The notes: generated from the sequence alone by a model not told the origin. 64,000 nucleotides of DNA from Cryomorpha sp963741985 (GCA_963741985.1 CAVUKD010000004.1:682001-746000); one strand, 5' to 3'; positions 53,138 through 62,597 are shown, numbered from the stretch's first letter. Program-made: numbers and translations.

Positions 53138-54319
53138 CTATTTATTTGGTAAAATACTATCTGTTGGTAGAATCCTATCTGTTGCTTTCAATGAGTCCGG
53201 GGCGATTTGATCTGTATTTACCGGATTCCAAACAACACCTTGTGGATCCTTGGGAGCGGCTGGCATCGTACCACTTAAACTATGGATATAACTGGCTACC
53301 TGAGCGATCTGTTTGGGCTTGAGCTGAGCCTCCCATGAAATCATCCCTTTAGCAGGAACACCGTATTTTATAGTTTTGAAAATATTTGGAATTCCACCGC
53401 CGTGCAACCAGTATTTGTCCGTGAGGTTGGGACCTACACCTCCTCCCCCATCGGGAGCATGACAAGCTTGGCAATTGGCGGTGAAGATTTTCTTACCCGC
53501 TACTAAATCCGCTGGATTATCGAGATATGATACCGTATTTTCATCTACTTTGTCCTTTACCGTTGCCAAATAGGCTTCTTTATCCATTTCAGCTTGTTTG
53601 AGCTCAGCGACATATTCTTCCTTTTGTGATTGGCCGTAAGGCAAAATCCAATAGTAAGCAAGGTAAACAAAAGCAAAGATGATGGTAGCATAGAACATCC
53701 AGACCCACCATGGTGGCAAGTTATTATCCAACTCGTGAATACCGTCGTATTCATGATCGAGCATGATAGAGTCCTCTTCTTCCAAAGGTACCGCATCCAC
53801 AAATACTTTGGATAGCACGGATTGCTTTTCTTGAACCTCTACCTCAGTTTTCACTTTTTCCGGGTTGGCAGGAGTGAGTAAAGAGACCGCTTGATAAACA
53901 AGCCGAACGACATATAGAAAAACAAGAAACAAGATCACGTTGAGGATAATCAGCGCAATAGCGTTTGAATCCAAAGGCTGCGAATTAGCAACAGCGAGCG
54001 TATCTTGCGCTTGCAAGAGACCTACAAAACCAGAGAAAAAAATCAGGAGCAGAGTAGATTTCAATATATCGGGTGAACCCGAATTTTTGGATGCAATCTG
54101 TTTTTTCATTTCAATTAAAACATCCGACTTTCTCGCGATATTTTTCAAAGTACCTGAAAGACTTAAAATTCCAACCGTTTGTATAAGAGCCAGAACACCC
54201 AGTAAAACATTGACACTGGACAATACAGATGCCCCTGTCGAAACGTTAGAAGCGGCAGCAAAAAGTGGTGTAAAACTTATAATTGCCGCGCATGTAGCTA
54301 TTATCGTTAATCTATTCAT
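53138..54319 (-). CDS. ccoP: cbb3 oxidase subunit CcoP, one-heme type
   Basis: The product is 393 residues from ATG 54319; an earlier in-frame ATG at 54385 lies inside ccoQ and is rejected. Several N-terminal hydrophobic segments (~1-150) precede the CcoP-specific motif HEYDGIHELDNNLPPWW and its helix. A single cytochrome c domain follows with CQACH (~residue 295) and a GMISWEAQL Met ligand region. Proteobacterial CcoP has two c hemes, whereas one is usual for Bacteroidota. It passes electrons to the CcoNO core. It overlaps ccoQ by 8 bp. Confidence 0.92.
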   Translation of the reverse strand: MNRLTIIATCAAIISFTPLFAAASNVSTGASVLSSVNVLLGVLALIQTVGILSLSGTLKNIARKSDVLIEMKKQIASKNSGSPDILKSTLLLIFFSGFVGLLQAQDTLAVANSQPLDSNAIALIILNVILFLVFLYVVRLVYQAVSLLTPANPEKVKTEVEVQEKQSVLSKVFVDAVPLEEEDSIMLDHEYDGIHELDNNLPPWWVWMFYATIIFAFVYLAYYWILPYGQSQKEEYVAELKQAEMDKEAYLATVKDKVDENTVSYLDNPADLVAGKKIFTANCQACHAPDGGGGVGPNLTDKYWLHGGGIPNIFKTIKYGVPAKGMISWEAQLKPKQIAQVASYIHSLSGTMPAAPKDPQGVVWNPVNTDQIAPDSLKATDRILPTDSILPNK

Positions 54320-54521
54320 GATCCGAAGAATTTGAGCTGTTAGTGGTTTCCATTTCATCGTGGAGAGGCAAAGCACTGATTTCATCTATGCTACTCTGCT
54401 TCATGCGGGCAACATACATGATCAACCCCACAAAAAAGAGGAAGAAGATAAGAAAAGAGATAATCGGGAATATTTCAATTCCGACTATTGTATCCATATT
54501 TTGTTTTATGAACTTCAGCAT
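54312..54521 (-). CDS. ccoQ: cbb3 oxidase subunit CcoQ
   Basis: The product is 69 residues with one membrane helix (IFPIISFLIFFLFFVGLIMYV) and an acidic, polar tail. Position between ccoNO and ccoP (overlap 8 bp, gap 5 bp) and size identify it as CcoQ, the small subunit that helps stabilise the complex. Confidence 0.8.
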   Translation of the reverse strand: MLKFIKQNMDTIVGIEIFPIISFLIFFLFFVGLIMYVARMKQSSIDEISALPLHDEMETTNSSNSSDHE

Positions 54522-54526
54522 AACTA

Positions 54527-56656
54527 TTATTTTTCAGAGGTTTGATCAGCCATTTTAATATCTGTACCCAGGCGCTGCAGGTATGCAATTAATGCGATTA
54601 GTTCGGAATTCGGTTCAGCCTGGATATCGTCTACCGCAAGACTCTTGACGATTTTATTTTGTTGAGCCACCACGTCTTCGTTGGCTTGCAATTCATACCC
54701 CTCGGCGTATGGCACTCCAAGAGTTCGCATCGCATTGATCTTGGCTACAGTCGTAGAAGTATCTATCGGGGTGGTGGCCAGCCACGAATAAACAGGCATA
54801 ATGGATCCGGGCGACATACGCTCCGGTTCTATCATGTGGTTGTAATGCCAACTATCAGGATATTTCCCCCCTACCCTTTGCAGGTCGGGACCGGTTCGTT
54901 TTGACCCCCAAAGAAACGGATGATCATATACGAATTCCCCCGACTTGGAGTACTCGCCATATCGCTCAGTTTCGTGCCGGAAAGGCCGAATCATCTGCGA
55001 GTGACAGTTATTACAACCCTCGGAGATATAAACATCACGGCCATGAAGCTCAAGTGGCGTGTACGGCTTCACTGATGCGATGGTTGGCACATTTGAATCT
55101 ATCAAAAAGGTGGGAACCATTTCAATTATACCGCCGATGAGGATTACTACAAGTGAGAGAATTAATAATTGTACCGGACGACGCTCAATTTGTCTGTGCC
55201 AGTGCTCTCCCTTGTGTTTAACGTAGGTTTCGGGCAAAGCGGGAGCCTCGGCGGCTTCGTTTTTCACAAAACTTCCACGCCTAATGGTTGCTACCAGATT
55301 GTAAACCATCACCAAAGCACCAGTGAGGTACAGCAATCCACCTAAAGCGCGCATAGCATACATCGGGATAATCTGAATAACAGTTTCCAGAAAGTTGGGA
55401 TATACCAAGAATCCATCTTTCGAAAACTCTTGCCACATAGCCCATTGCGTAAAAGCAGCCCAGTACAAGGGAAGTGCATAAAACAGAATTCCGAGTGTTC
55501 CAATCCAAAAGTGAACATTGGCGAGCTTCCGCGAAAAGAGCTTTACATTCCACATTTTTGGCACCAGCCAATACAACATACCAAAGGTGAGGAAACCATT
55601 CCAACCCAAACCGCCAATATGAACGTGAGCGATTGTCCAATCGGTAAAGTGGCTTATGGCGTTGATGCTTTTTAGCGAAAGCATCGGCCCTTCAAAAGTA
55701 GACATACCATACGCTGTGACAGCGACAACCATAAATTTCAAAACCGGGTCTTCGCGGACACGATCCCAGGCTCCACGAAGTGTGAGCAACCCGTTGAGCA
55801 TTCCTCCCCAACTCGGTGCGATAAGCATAATGGAAAATACGGTACCGAGATTCTGCGCCCAATCGGGAAGTGAAGTATAAAGCAAGTGGTGTGGGCCTGC
55901 CCAGATATACAGAAATATTAATGCCCAGAAGTGAATGATGGATAGACGGTAAGAATATACCGGACGGTTAGCCGCTTTGGGTATAAAATAATACATCAGT
56001 CCAAGGTAAGGAGTAGTGAGAAAAAAGGCAACCGCATTGTGCCCGTACCACCACTGCACCAGGGCATCCTGAACACCTGCATACCAACTATAAGACTTCA
56101 TAAACGAGATCGGAAGTTCGAATGAATTGACAATATGCAATACGGCAACAGTAACAAAGGTGGCGATGTAAAACCAAATAGCCACATACAGATGGCGCTC
56201 GCGACGCTTAATAATGGTCATCATCATATTGAGTCCGAATACCACCCAGATAATTGCAATCGCAATATCGATTGGCCATTCCAGCTCGGCGTATTCTTTG
56301 GATGAAGTGAATCCCATAGGGAGCGTAATCACCGCAGAGACAATAATCAATTGCCAGCCCCAAAAGTTAATTTTCGAAAGGGAATCGCTCCACATCCGGG
56401 TCTTCAGCAAGCGCTGCAGAGAATAATAGACTCCGGTAAAAATTCCGTTTCCAACAAAGGCGAAGATAACGGCATTGGTGTGAAGGGGCCTGATTCGTCC
56501 GAAAGTAGTATAAGGAATTCCACCGCTGAGCCACGGAAACACCAACTGCAAGGCAGCATATAGTCCTACCAGCATTCCGATAATTCCCCAGATTACTGTG
56601 GCGTAACCAAATAGTTTTACAATTTGGTTGTCATAATAAAACTTCTCGATTTTCAT
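54527..56656 (-). CDS. ccoNO: Fused cbb3 oxidase subunits CcoN-CcoO
   Basis: The product is 709 residues joining two subunits that are separate in proteobacteria. Residues ~1-480 are CcoN with twelve helices and heme/CuB ligands in RPLHTNAVIFAF, WWYGHNAVAFFL, WAGPHHLLYTSLPDW and HVHIGGLGWNGF. After a linker (~475-510) comes CcoO: one helix and a cytochrome c domain with CNNCHSQMIRPF and later Met ligands (ERMSPGSIMPVY). It reduces oxygen to water with high affinity and pumps protons. It lies 6 bp after ccoS. Confidence 0.95.
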   Translation of the reverse strand: MKIEKFYYDNQIVKLFGYATVIWGIIGMLVGLYAALQLVFPWLSGGIPYTTFGRIRPLHTNAVIFAFVGNGIFTGVYYSLQRLLKTRMWSDSLSKINFWGWQLIIVSAVITLPMGFTSSKEYAELEWPIDIAIAIIWVVFGLNMMMTIIKRRERHLYVAIWFYIATFVTVAVLHIVNSFELPISFMKSYSWYAGVQDALVQWWYGHNAVAFFLTTPYLGLMYYFIPKAANRPVYSYRLSIIHFWALIFLYIWAGPHHLLYTSLPDWAQNLGTVFSIMLIAPSWGGMLNGLLTLRGAWDRVREDPVLKFMVVAVTAYGMSTFEGPMLSLKSINAISHFTDWTIAHVHIGGLGWNGFLTFGMLYWLVPKMWNVKLFSRKLANVHFWIGTLGILFYALPLYWAAFTQWAMWQEFSKDGFLVYPNFLETVIQIIPMYAMRALGGLLYLTGALVMVYNLVATIRRGSFVKNEAAEAPALPETYVKHKGEHWHRQIERRPVQLLILSLVVILIGGIIEMVPTFLIDSNVPTIASVKPYTPLELHGRDVYISEGCNNCHSQMIRPFRHETERYGEYSKSGEFVYDHPFLWGSKRTGPDLQRVGGKYPDSWHYNHMIEPERMSPGSIMPVYSWLATTPIDTSTTVAKINAMRTLGVPYAEGYELQANEDVVAQQNKIVKSLAVDDIQAEPNSELIALIAYLQRLGTDIKMADQTSEK

Positions 56657-56662
56657 CTATTT

Positions 56663-56836
56663 CTAATTTGTGTCGTTGTCTGATTGGTTTGTGTAATCCT
56701 CGTCATCGAATAACATGCGAACCGAGGGAGTAAAATCATCATCAAATTGTTTGGATCGAACCGCCCAGATAAACCCGGCCAAAAATGCCAGGGCCACCAC
56801 AAGGCTAATTCCTATTAATAAAAAGAGTGCTTCCAT
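56663..56836 (-). CDS. ccoS: CcoS, cbb3 oxidase maturation protein
   Basis: A 57-residue protein: MEALFLLIGISLVVALAFLA followed by GFIWAVRSKQFDD, then an acidic tail. The single helix followed by the FxWAVRSGQFDD-type motif is characteristic of CcoS, needed for cofactor insertion into cbb3 oxidase. It lies 6 bp before ccoNO and 63 bp after ccoI. It is short and easily missed. Confidence 0.88.
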   Translation of the reverse strand: MEALFLLIGISLVVALAFLAGFIWAVRSKQFDDDFTPSVRMLFDDEDYTNQSDNDTN

Positions 56837-56899
56837 TTTTACTTTTTTGTTAAAGTCAACAAAATACGTTCTTATCTATTTTTAAAACAATGAGCAATA

Positions 56900-59362
56900 T
56901 CATTTCAAAAACCGATTTTTATCCATCTTCTGAGATTTCGAAAAGTTTTTATAAAACATTACCTGGCTGCCGATAGTCACAAATAATACTACTGTAATAG
57001 AGCTCAATGGCATTAAAATAGCGGCAATAACAGGGGTTAAAAGTCCTTGTGCAGCAAAGAATACGCCGATTCCATTATAGAGAAAAGAAAACACGAAACT
57101 GGCCTTAACCAGATTTAAGCATTGTTTTGAAAACCGGAAAAATGCATCGAATCGTGCAATGTTTTCTGAAAATAGAATAGCATCTGAAGCAGGTGCAAAT
57201 CGGAAAACATCGTCGGCTACCGAAACTCCGAAATCACTTTTGGCGAGTGCACCTGAATCGTTGAGTCCATCGCCAACCATCGCTACCACTTCACCCTTAT
57301 TTTTCAGAGAAGTAATAAATTGTTTTTTCTCGTGTGGTGACTGGTTAAAAAAGAGGCCTTCTTTTTGACCAAAAAGCATTTCCATTTCCGCTCGCTCGCT
57401 GGCGTCATCGCCAGAAATAAGAAATAAGGTAAACCTATTCTTTAGATTCCTGAAAAGGGTGTTAAGGCCTTTTCGGTATGCTTTTTGAATTGAAAATGCA
57501 CCCAAAACAGCATCTTTCGTTCCGATGTACACAGAGCTTTTATTATTTCGGTCATCTGGATTATCAGCTTTCAAAAATACCGCAGATCCCAACAGATAAG
57601 TCGTATCGCCGATTACCGCTTCCAACCCTTTTCCGGGTATTTCGCGAAAGCTATCAAATAAAGGAGTTGTGGAAATGTTAGCAAAGTAATGGGCTATGTG
57701 GCGGCTTAATGGATGACCCGACTGCGCTGCCATCGCCGCGAATATTGACTTTTGGTGAAACGATAATTCATTCCCTGAATATGAAATTCCTTCTTCCATT
57801 TTTCGCGTAAGCGTACCCGTTTTATCAAAAACCACGGTCGTAACCTCTGCCATTTTAGCCAATGCATGCGCGCTTTTCAGGTAAAATCCTTGTCGGCCAA
57901 GCAGGCGCATAGCATTTCCAAAGGCAAAAGGAAAACTTAAAGCGAGCGCACAGGGGCATGCCACAATGAGCACCGAACTCAATGCATCAAGGGCAATAGA
58001 AGAATCGCGAATGAGCCAGAACACTGCAGTAGAAATTGCGACCCCAACTACCACGTACGTAAACCGCCTGCCCACCCGATCGGCCAATACTTCCAGAGGA
58101 TGTCCTGTTTTTTCGTCTTCGCCACTATTCCATAGAGATGTGAGGTAGCTCTGATCCACTGGTTTTAATACCTCCAAGAGAATAGACGCGCCCATTTGTC
58201 GACCACCTGCGTATATTTTTGCACCCGCTGGGATTGAAACCAAATCAGATTCGCCGCTCACAAAACTATAGTCTATCGAAGCCGCGCCATCGATAAGGCG
58301 GGCATCGGCAGGCACCAACTCTCCACTGCGTACTCTCAAATGATCGCCTGTTTTGAGGTTTTCTATAGGCACAGGCATTTCTTTCCCATTTTGCACCGCC
58401 TGGACTGCTATGGGGAAATACGATTTATAATCGCGCTCAAAAGAAAGGCCGTCATACGTCTTTTGCTGAATCCATTTCCCGATAAGGAGAAAGAAAATTA
58501 AGGCTGCGAGGCTATCCATATAGCCCCCGCCATTTTCATAAAAAATTGAATATGTACTCCTGAAGAAAAGCGCAAGGACCCCAAGACTGATTGGCACATC
58601 CATATTGATACGCCTTGTAGTCACGGCAAGCAATCCTGACCGGAGATAGTCGTTTGCTGAATAAAGCAAAACCGGAAGGGCGAGAATAAAGTTTAAGTAC
58701 CCAAAAAATCTACGGTACTGATCCGCAACTCCCGCACTCCCGGCAATGTAGTCGGGAAAACTCAAAAGCATAATATTACCGAAGCAGAAACCGGCAACAC
58801 CTATTTGATAAATCAATCGCTTGTTGGTCAGGGTTTGCTTCTTTGCATCCGTTTTATCGAGCTTTAGCTCAGGTGGATAACCAATAGCCGCAAGTTGCTC
58901 CACCAAATGCCGCAATGAAAGTTCACTGGGATCGTATGAAAAATGTACTTCACGCGTCACGAAATTCACCCGAGATTCAATAATGCCAGGCACCAGCTTC
59001 CGAAAATTTTCGATCAGCCAAATACATGAAGCACAATGGATGGCAGGTAAAACCAGTTTTACACGAACCATGGAATCGTTGGAGAATGCGACAACTTTCT
59101 GTTTTATCTCTTCATTGTCGAGATACGCGTATTCACTTTTTTGAGGTGCCTTTAATTGTTTAATACCGGGATTTTCCGCATAAGCATAATATCCACCGAG
59201 GTTACAGCTCTGAAGTAGTTCGTAGACGCTTTTACAACCATGACAGCAAAAGTGTTTTTCTTGAAAAAGGACATTTTCCGAATCGCAGGCGTCGCCGCAA
59301 TGAAAGCAAATATCGGTTTGAACATCTTTAGTCACAGAATTATTTTTCTCCCTTCCAGCCAT
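56900..59362 (-). CDS. ccoI: CcoI (FixI) copper-transporting P-type ATPase
   Basis: The product is 820 residues. The N-terminal FixI-type cysteine region (CFHCGDACDS ... CCHGCKSVYELL) is followed by an HMA-type domain with HCASC. The P1B ATPase core follows: CPCALAL in the membrane copper path, the phosphorylation motif DKTGTLT, HPLSRHIA and GDGLNDSGAL. It exports copper to the periplasm for cbb3 assembly rather than detoxification. It lies 3 bp after the universal stress protein gene, in one operon. Confidence 0.93.
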   Translation of the reverse strand: MAGREKNNSVTKDVQTDICFHCGDACDSENVLFQEKHFCCHGCKSVYELLQSCNLGGYYAYAENPGIKQLKAPQKSEYAYLDNEEIKQKVVAFSNDSMVRVKLVLPAIHCASCIWLIENFRKLVPGIIESRVNFVTREVHFSYDPSELSLRHLVEQLAAIGYPPELKLDKTDAKKQTLTNKRLIYQIGVAGFCFGNIMLLSFPDYIAGSAGVADQYRRFFGYLNFILALPVLLYSANDYLRSGLLAVTTRRINMDVPISLGVLALFFRSTYSIFYENGGGYMDSLAALIFFLLIGKWIQQKTYDGLSFERDYKSYFPIAVQAVQNGKEMPVPIENLKTGDHLRVRSGELVPADARLIDGAASIDYSFVSGESDLVSIPAGAKIYAGGRQMGASILLEVLKPVDQSYLTSLWNSGEDEKTGHPLEVLADRVGRRFTYVVVGVAISTAVFWLIRDSSIALDALSSVLIVACPCALALSFPFAFGNAMRLLGRQGFYLKSAHALAKMAEVTTVVFDKTGTLTRKMEEGISYSGNELSFHQKSIFAAMAAQSGHPLSRHIAHYFANISTTPLFDSFREIPGKGLEAVIGDTTYLLGSAVFLKADNPDDRNNKSSVYIGTKDAVLGAFSIQKAYRKGLNTLFRNLKNRFTLFLISGDDASERAEMEMLFGQKEGLFFNQSPHEKKQFITSLKNKGEVVAMVGDGLNDSGALAKSDFGVSVADDVFRFAPASDAILFSENIARFDAFFRFSKQCLNLVKASFVFSFLYNGIGVFFAAQGLLTPVIAAILMPLSSITVVLFVTIGSQVMFYKNFSKSQKMDKNRFLK

Positions 59363-59365
59363 TAT

Positions 59366-60100
59366 TTAGATTTCAGCGGGTAAAAAAATCATTGACTTTG
59401 TAGGATCGAATCCAGCAAGCAATCCTTTGCTATACGTTTCCTCTATTGATGAAGTATTTGTCTTTACGATCAGTGTTTGCGCATCGCACTTTACAGCTCT
59501 CAATTTATTAAATGTGAGCGGCTTGGACAATTTTAGCACACCTAATTTCCCGCAGTATTGCTTTAAATAATCGACGAGCAGCAATTCATCGATTCTTCCG
59601 AAATCGATCATATCATCCATTAGGAAAATGAGGGTGACATCAATGTTCTTTATCCTTTCGGAAAACAATTGGGCGAATTGTTTCAAAGCGCGAATTGAAG
59701 TCCGAGAACCATCAACAGTGAGAATCGCATGATTGACCATGTGAAAATTCTCCTGCAAAATCATCACCGGACAGCTATTTTCACGCAATCGGGCAGAGAA
59801 TTCAGGAATTTCCAGAATTTCACGTTGAATGATGAGCAAGTCAGCGAAATTGCAGCGTTTCGCAACGCCATCGGCATCGAATTCATTGTATAATTTTAAA
59901 TGAAGTTCAATGGCGTTCAGGGCACAAATCTCAGTAATATCTTTTAATGCCTCATGGGTTATTTTTGTCTCCTTCTCAAGGCCGATAACGTATACGGTGA
60001 GGTGAATATTGGTACCGCTCAAACAATATGACACCAGATCGAGAACCCCATGGTTAAGAGTAGAAGCATCAATAGCAAGTAAAATTCTTTTGTGCTGCAT
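59366..60100 (-). CDS. Universal stress protein family protein
   Basis: The product is 244 residues, probably two diverged UspA-like halves: residues ~1-115 (KRILLAIDASTLNHGVLDLVSY ... CPVMIL) and ~125-244 (HAILTVDGSRTSIRALKQFAQLF). The second half keeps the VDGS beginning. The glycine-rich ATP-binding loop near the end of each half is not evident, so it may not bind ATP. It stands first in the cbb3 gene run, directly downstream of two FNR-like boxes, which suggests an oxygen-limited stress role. Confidence 0.78.
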   Translation of the reverse strand: MQHKRILLAIDASTLNHGVLDLVSYCLSGTNIHLTVYVIGLEKETKITHEALKDITEICALNAIELHLKLYNEFDADGVAKRCNFADLLIIQREILEIPEFSARLRENSCPVMILQENFHMVNHAILTVDGSRTSIRALKQFAQLFSERIKNIDVTLIFLMDDMIDFGRIDELLLVDYLKQYCGKLGVLKLSKPLTFNKLRAVKCDAQTLIVKTNTSSIEETYSKGLLAGFDPTKSMIFLPAEI

Positions 60101-60149
60101 TTACACGATTTCGATGCCGCAAAATCTATACATTCAACGATAAAAAAAA

Positions 60150-60161
60150 TGATATATATCA
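60150..60161. promoter_or_regulatory. FNR-like palindrome 1
   Basis: TGATATATATCA matches the TGAT-N4-ATCA core of FNR sites. It is centred ~55 bp before the stress protein start. Confidence 0.6.
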
Positions 60162-60171
60162 GTTATAAAAC

Positions 60172-60183
60172 TGATTTTTATCA
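60172..60183. promoter_or_regulatory. FNR-like palindrome 2
   Basis: TGATTTTTATCA, flanked by C and G that extend the palindrome, is centred 22 bp (about two helical turns) from the first box. Both lie between the fnr-type gene and the stress protein gene. Confidence 0.6.
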
Positions 60184-60189
60184 GGAATA

Positions 60190-60909
60190 TCAGAGACGCG
60201 AAACGCGAAAAAGACCATCCTGATCTTTTACAGCTATTTTTCGACCCTTGGTAGCAATTAGACCCCCTTTTTTAAATTCATTGAGAAATCGAATAAGCGA
60301 TTCGGTCGCGGTGCCAACTATATTTGCCAGATCCCCTCTTGAAAGATTGATTTGAATTTCACCCTCTTCTGCTTGCTCTAATCCATAGGTATCATGGAGC
60401 ATAAGAAGGCTGAGTGCCAATCGCTGACGCACTGATAATTGTGCCATTTCAGTAATTTTTGAAGAAATTGTTCCGTGTTCCAGACACACCGCTTTGAGTA
60501 AATTCTGATAGAATAAAGAGCCTGGTTGGAGAAGGGCAAGAAATTCTTCTCTGGGAATAAAACACACCAAACAATCTTCGAGTGCTTCGGCATTCAAGGA
60601 GTATAGCTGTTCCGATATGATAGCCTTATAACCAAGTAGGTCGCCAACCACGGAAAGTTTGATAATTTGTTCCTTACCATCTTGACCCTTTCGATAAACT
60701 TTTATTCGGCCTGCGCTTACGCAAAAAACTCCTAATGGGCGGGTACCCTCGTGGAAAAGAACTTGTCCCTTTTTATATTTTGTACACGTTTTTGCCTCAT
60801 CTACTATCCCCTGCTCCTTTTCGGTGAGACCACTGAACATAGATCGGTCATAGGATTTGCAAACTTTGCAACCCAAGTTATTATTGGCTTCACAAGAGGA
60901 AATGTTCAT
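60190..60909 (-). CDS. Crp/Fnr family regulator with FNR-like cysteines
   Basis: The product is 239 residues. The N-terminus has Cys6, Cys14 and Cys17 (CKVC), with further cysteines at 113 and 116 (EDCLVCF), so it could bind an oxygen-labile 4Fe-4S cluster as FNR does, although the spacing differs from Escherichia coli FNR. The cyclic-nucleotide-like domain (~25-140) is followed by a winged helix. RGDLANIVGTATESLIRFL aligns with FNR's DNA-recognition helix and keeps its Glu and Arg (E-S-L-I-R versus E-T-I-S-R). It probably controls the downstream cbb3 locus through the two TGAT-N4-ATCA boxes. Confidence 0.85.
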   Translation of the reverse strand: MNISSCEANNNLGCKVCKSYDRSMFSGLTEKEQGIVDEAKTCTKYKKGQVLFHEGTRPLGVFCVSAGRIKVYRKGQDGKEQIIKLSVVGDLLGYKAIISEQLYSLNAEALEDCLVCFIPREEFLALLQPGSLFYQNLLKAVCLEHGTISSKITEMAQLSVRQRLALSLLMLHDTYGLEQAEEGEIQINLSRGDLANIVGTATESLIRFLNEFKKGGLIATKGRKIAVKDQDGLFRVSRL

Positions 60910-61110
60910 GCAATATTACCTTTAAGCTACTGCGTGAAACTACATTAAAATGTTCGAAAAGCAAAATTAAGTAGCGTAAAGTGAGTTAATTTACTTCAGT
61001 GAGATATACTGATAGAAAGATATCCTCTGAGACCTCTCTATATCATCCAACAAAATTAAATCTATATAGGATATATTCTCCTTATTTTTGAAAATTCAAG
61101 GTTGCAATTT

Positions 61111-62277
61111 ATGGTGAAAAACGCATGCATTCTACTTACTCTTTTTTTATGGGTTTCTATCCCGGTGGTTGCACAGGTTCAATTTTCAGATTCCACTTTT
61201 CAGTCTCTAGTCCATCAGGCAAAAGCTGAAGGAAAAGGTGTAATGGTAAATGCGTATGCAGATTGGTGCACTCTGTGCCAGAAAATGGATAGCACAACTT
61301 TTGCCGACACTACCTTAGGAAATTTTATCGATGAACGGTTTCTGAGTCTCAGCCTCAATGCCGAACAGGGTTTCGGAATTGATTTTGCGATGAAATATCG
61401 GGTGAGTCGTTTTCCGGAAATATTGTTTTTTGATTCAGATGGCCATCTCAAATTTCGATGGGAAGGATACGTTGAAGCTCCTACGCTGAAATGGTGGATT
61501 GTAAACTCTGATTCTGCATGGCCCCATTTAGCTCCCCTGCCCTACCCGCTCGATTTCACACTCGACTATCCCGCTTTTTATATAAATACCTACAAAAAAC
61601 GTGGTGAACGATCCTTTCCCACTGATGCTGAAATTACACGATTTATGGCCTCCCGCGACAGCATAACCGACGAGGTAACCTGGGGCGTATTGAGTAAACT
61701 GGTAACAGATTATTCCTGGGTCGATTCAGTCTATAAATACCGCGATACACTGAGCAAACGATTTGGGCAGTTGGAAGTGAATAATAAACTTCAAAAATCG
61801 GTTTATGACCGGGTGAAAGTTGCCATAAAAGACCGTAGCGAATCGGAACTTTACACGGCTTTGCGAAAAGCGGATATCTATCTAGGCAACACTGCGCCCC
61901 CGATAAAAATGCGCTACCAGCTTTATTATTATCAAATGCAAAATAATTGGATTACCTATGCGGAACTGGGAAGTGAGATAGCCCGTGATACCAGTTTGTA
62001 TGACAATGAATGGCTTACAGAAATCGCGCAAACCATTCACCGCAACACCAAAGAACCTCAAGCCTTATCGCCTGCCTTAAAATGGATGAAACCCATTATT
62101 CAAACCGATTCTACCTACGCTACCCTCGGAACAGAAGCGTGGCTTTATTATAAATTAGACCAAATACCACCCGCTGAAAATGCCGCGAATGCCGCGCTAA
62201 AGGCTGCCTCGCAAAGTGAAAATATTGATACTTCAGAGGTAGAAGCATTATTGAAAATGATTAACTTGTCCCGATAA
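61111..62277 (+). CDS. Secreted thioredoxin-fold protein with long helical C-terminus
   Basis: The product is 388 residues from ATG 61111 (a TTG three codons upstream is less likely). A signal peptide (~1-21, PVVAQ) is followed by a thioredoxin-like domain (~25-135) with the active site ADWCTLCQKMD and the cis-Pro region SRFPEILFFDSDG. It is close to the C-terminal thiol domain of DsbD and related DUF255/thioredoxin_7 proteins. The remaining ~250 residues are helical and TPR-like (last part PPAENAANAALKAASQS). It probably acts as a periplasmic thiol reductant. Its TAA overlaps the next ATG by one base. Confidence 0.8.
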   Translation: MVKNACILLTLFLWVSIPVVAQVQFSDSTFQSLVHQAKAEGKGVMVNAYADWCTLCQKMDSTTFADTTLGNFIDERFLSLSLNAEQGFGIDFAMKYRVSRFPEILFFDSDGHLKFRWEGYVEAPTLKWWIVNSDSAWPHLAPLPYPLDFTLDYPAFYINTYKKRGERSFPTDAEITRFMASRDSITDEVTWGVLSKLVTDYSWVDSVYKYRDTLSKRFGQLEVNNKLQKSVYDRVKVAIKDRSESELYTALRKADIYLGNTAPPIKMRYQLYYYQMQNNWITYAELGSEIARDTSLYDNEWLTEIAQTIHRNTKEPQALSPALKWMKPIIQTDSTYATLGTEAWLYYKLDQIPPAENAANAALKAASQSENIDTSEVEALLKMINLSR

Positions 62278-62597
62278 TGGAAAAGAGATATAAAAACATG
62301 AAGGAGTTCTATCCTTATTATCTGGAGGAACATCGACAAAAAGGCACCCGGATGTTGCACTTCATCGGTACTTCCCTTTTTTTTGGTTGGATAATACTCG
62401 CCATTGCGTTCCTCAACCCGTGGTTTATACTGTATGCTGCCATAAGCGGATATTTCTTTGCCTGGGTAGGTCATTACTTTGTTGAAAAAAACAAACCCGC
62501 AACATTTAAATATCCCGGACTCTCGCTTATGAGCGACTTCAAACTCTATTTTCAAATCCTTACCGGAAAAGAGAAGTTCGAAGGAAGAAAAGTCTGA
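62277..62597 (+). CDS. DUF962 / Mpo1-like membrane protein
   Basis: The product is 106 residues with two or three hydrophobic segments. The DUF962 hallmarks are the N-terminal YYLEEHRQKGTRMLHFIGT (conserved His and HFIGT) and GHYFVEKNKPATFKYPGLSL (GH..VE..KPA..). The yeast relative Mpo1 is an iron-dependent dioxygenase in fatty acid alpha-oxidation, and the His residues fit that. A function here is inference. The start ATG at 62277 overlaps the preceding stop; ATG 62298 is an alternative. Confidence 0.85.
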   Translation: MEKRYKNMKEFYPYYLEEHRQKGTRMLHFIGTSLFFGWIILAIAFLNPWFILYAAISGYFFAWVGHYFVEKNKPATFKYPGLSLMSDFKLYFQILTGKEKFEGRKV

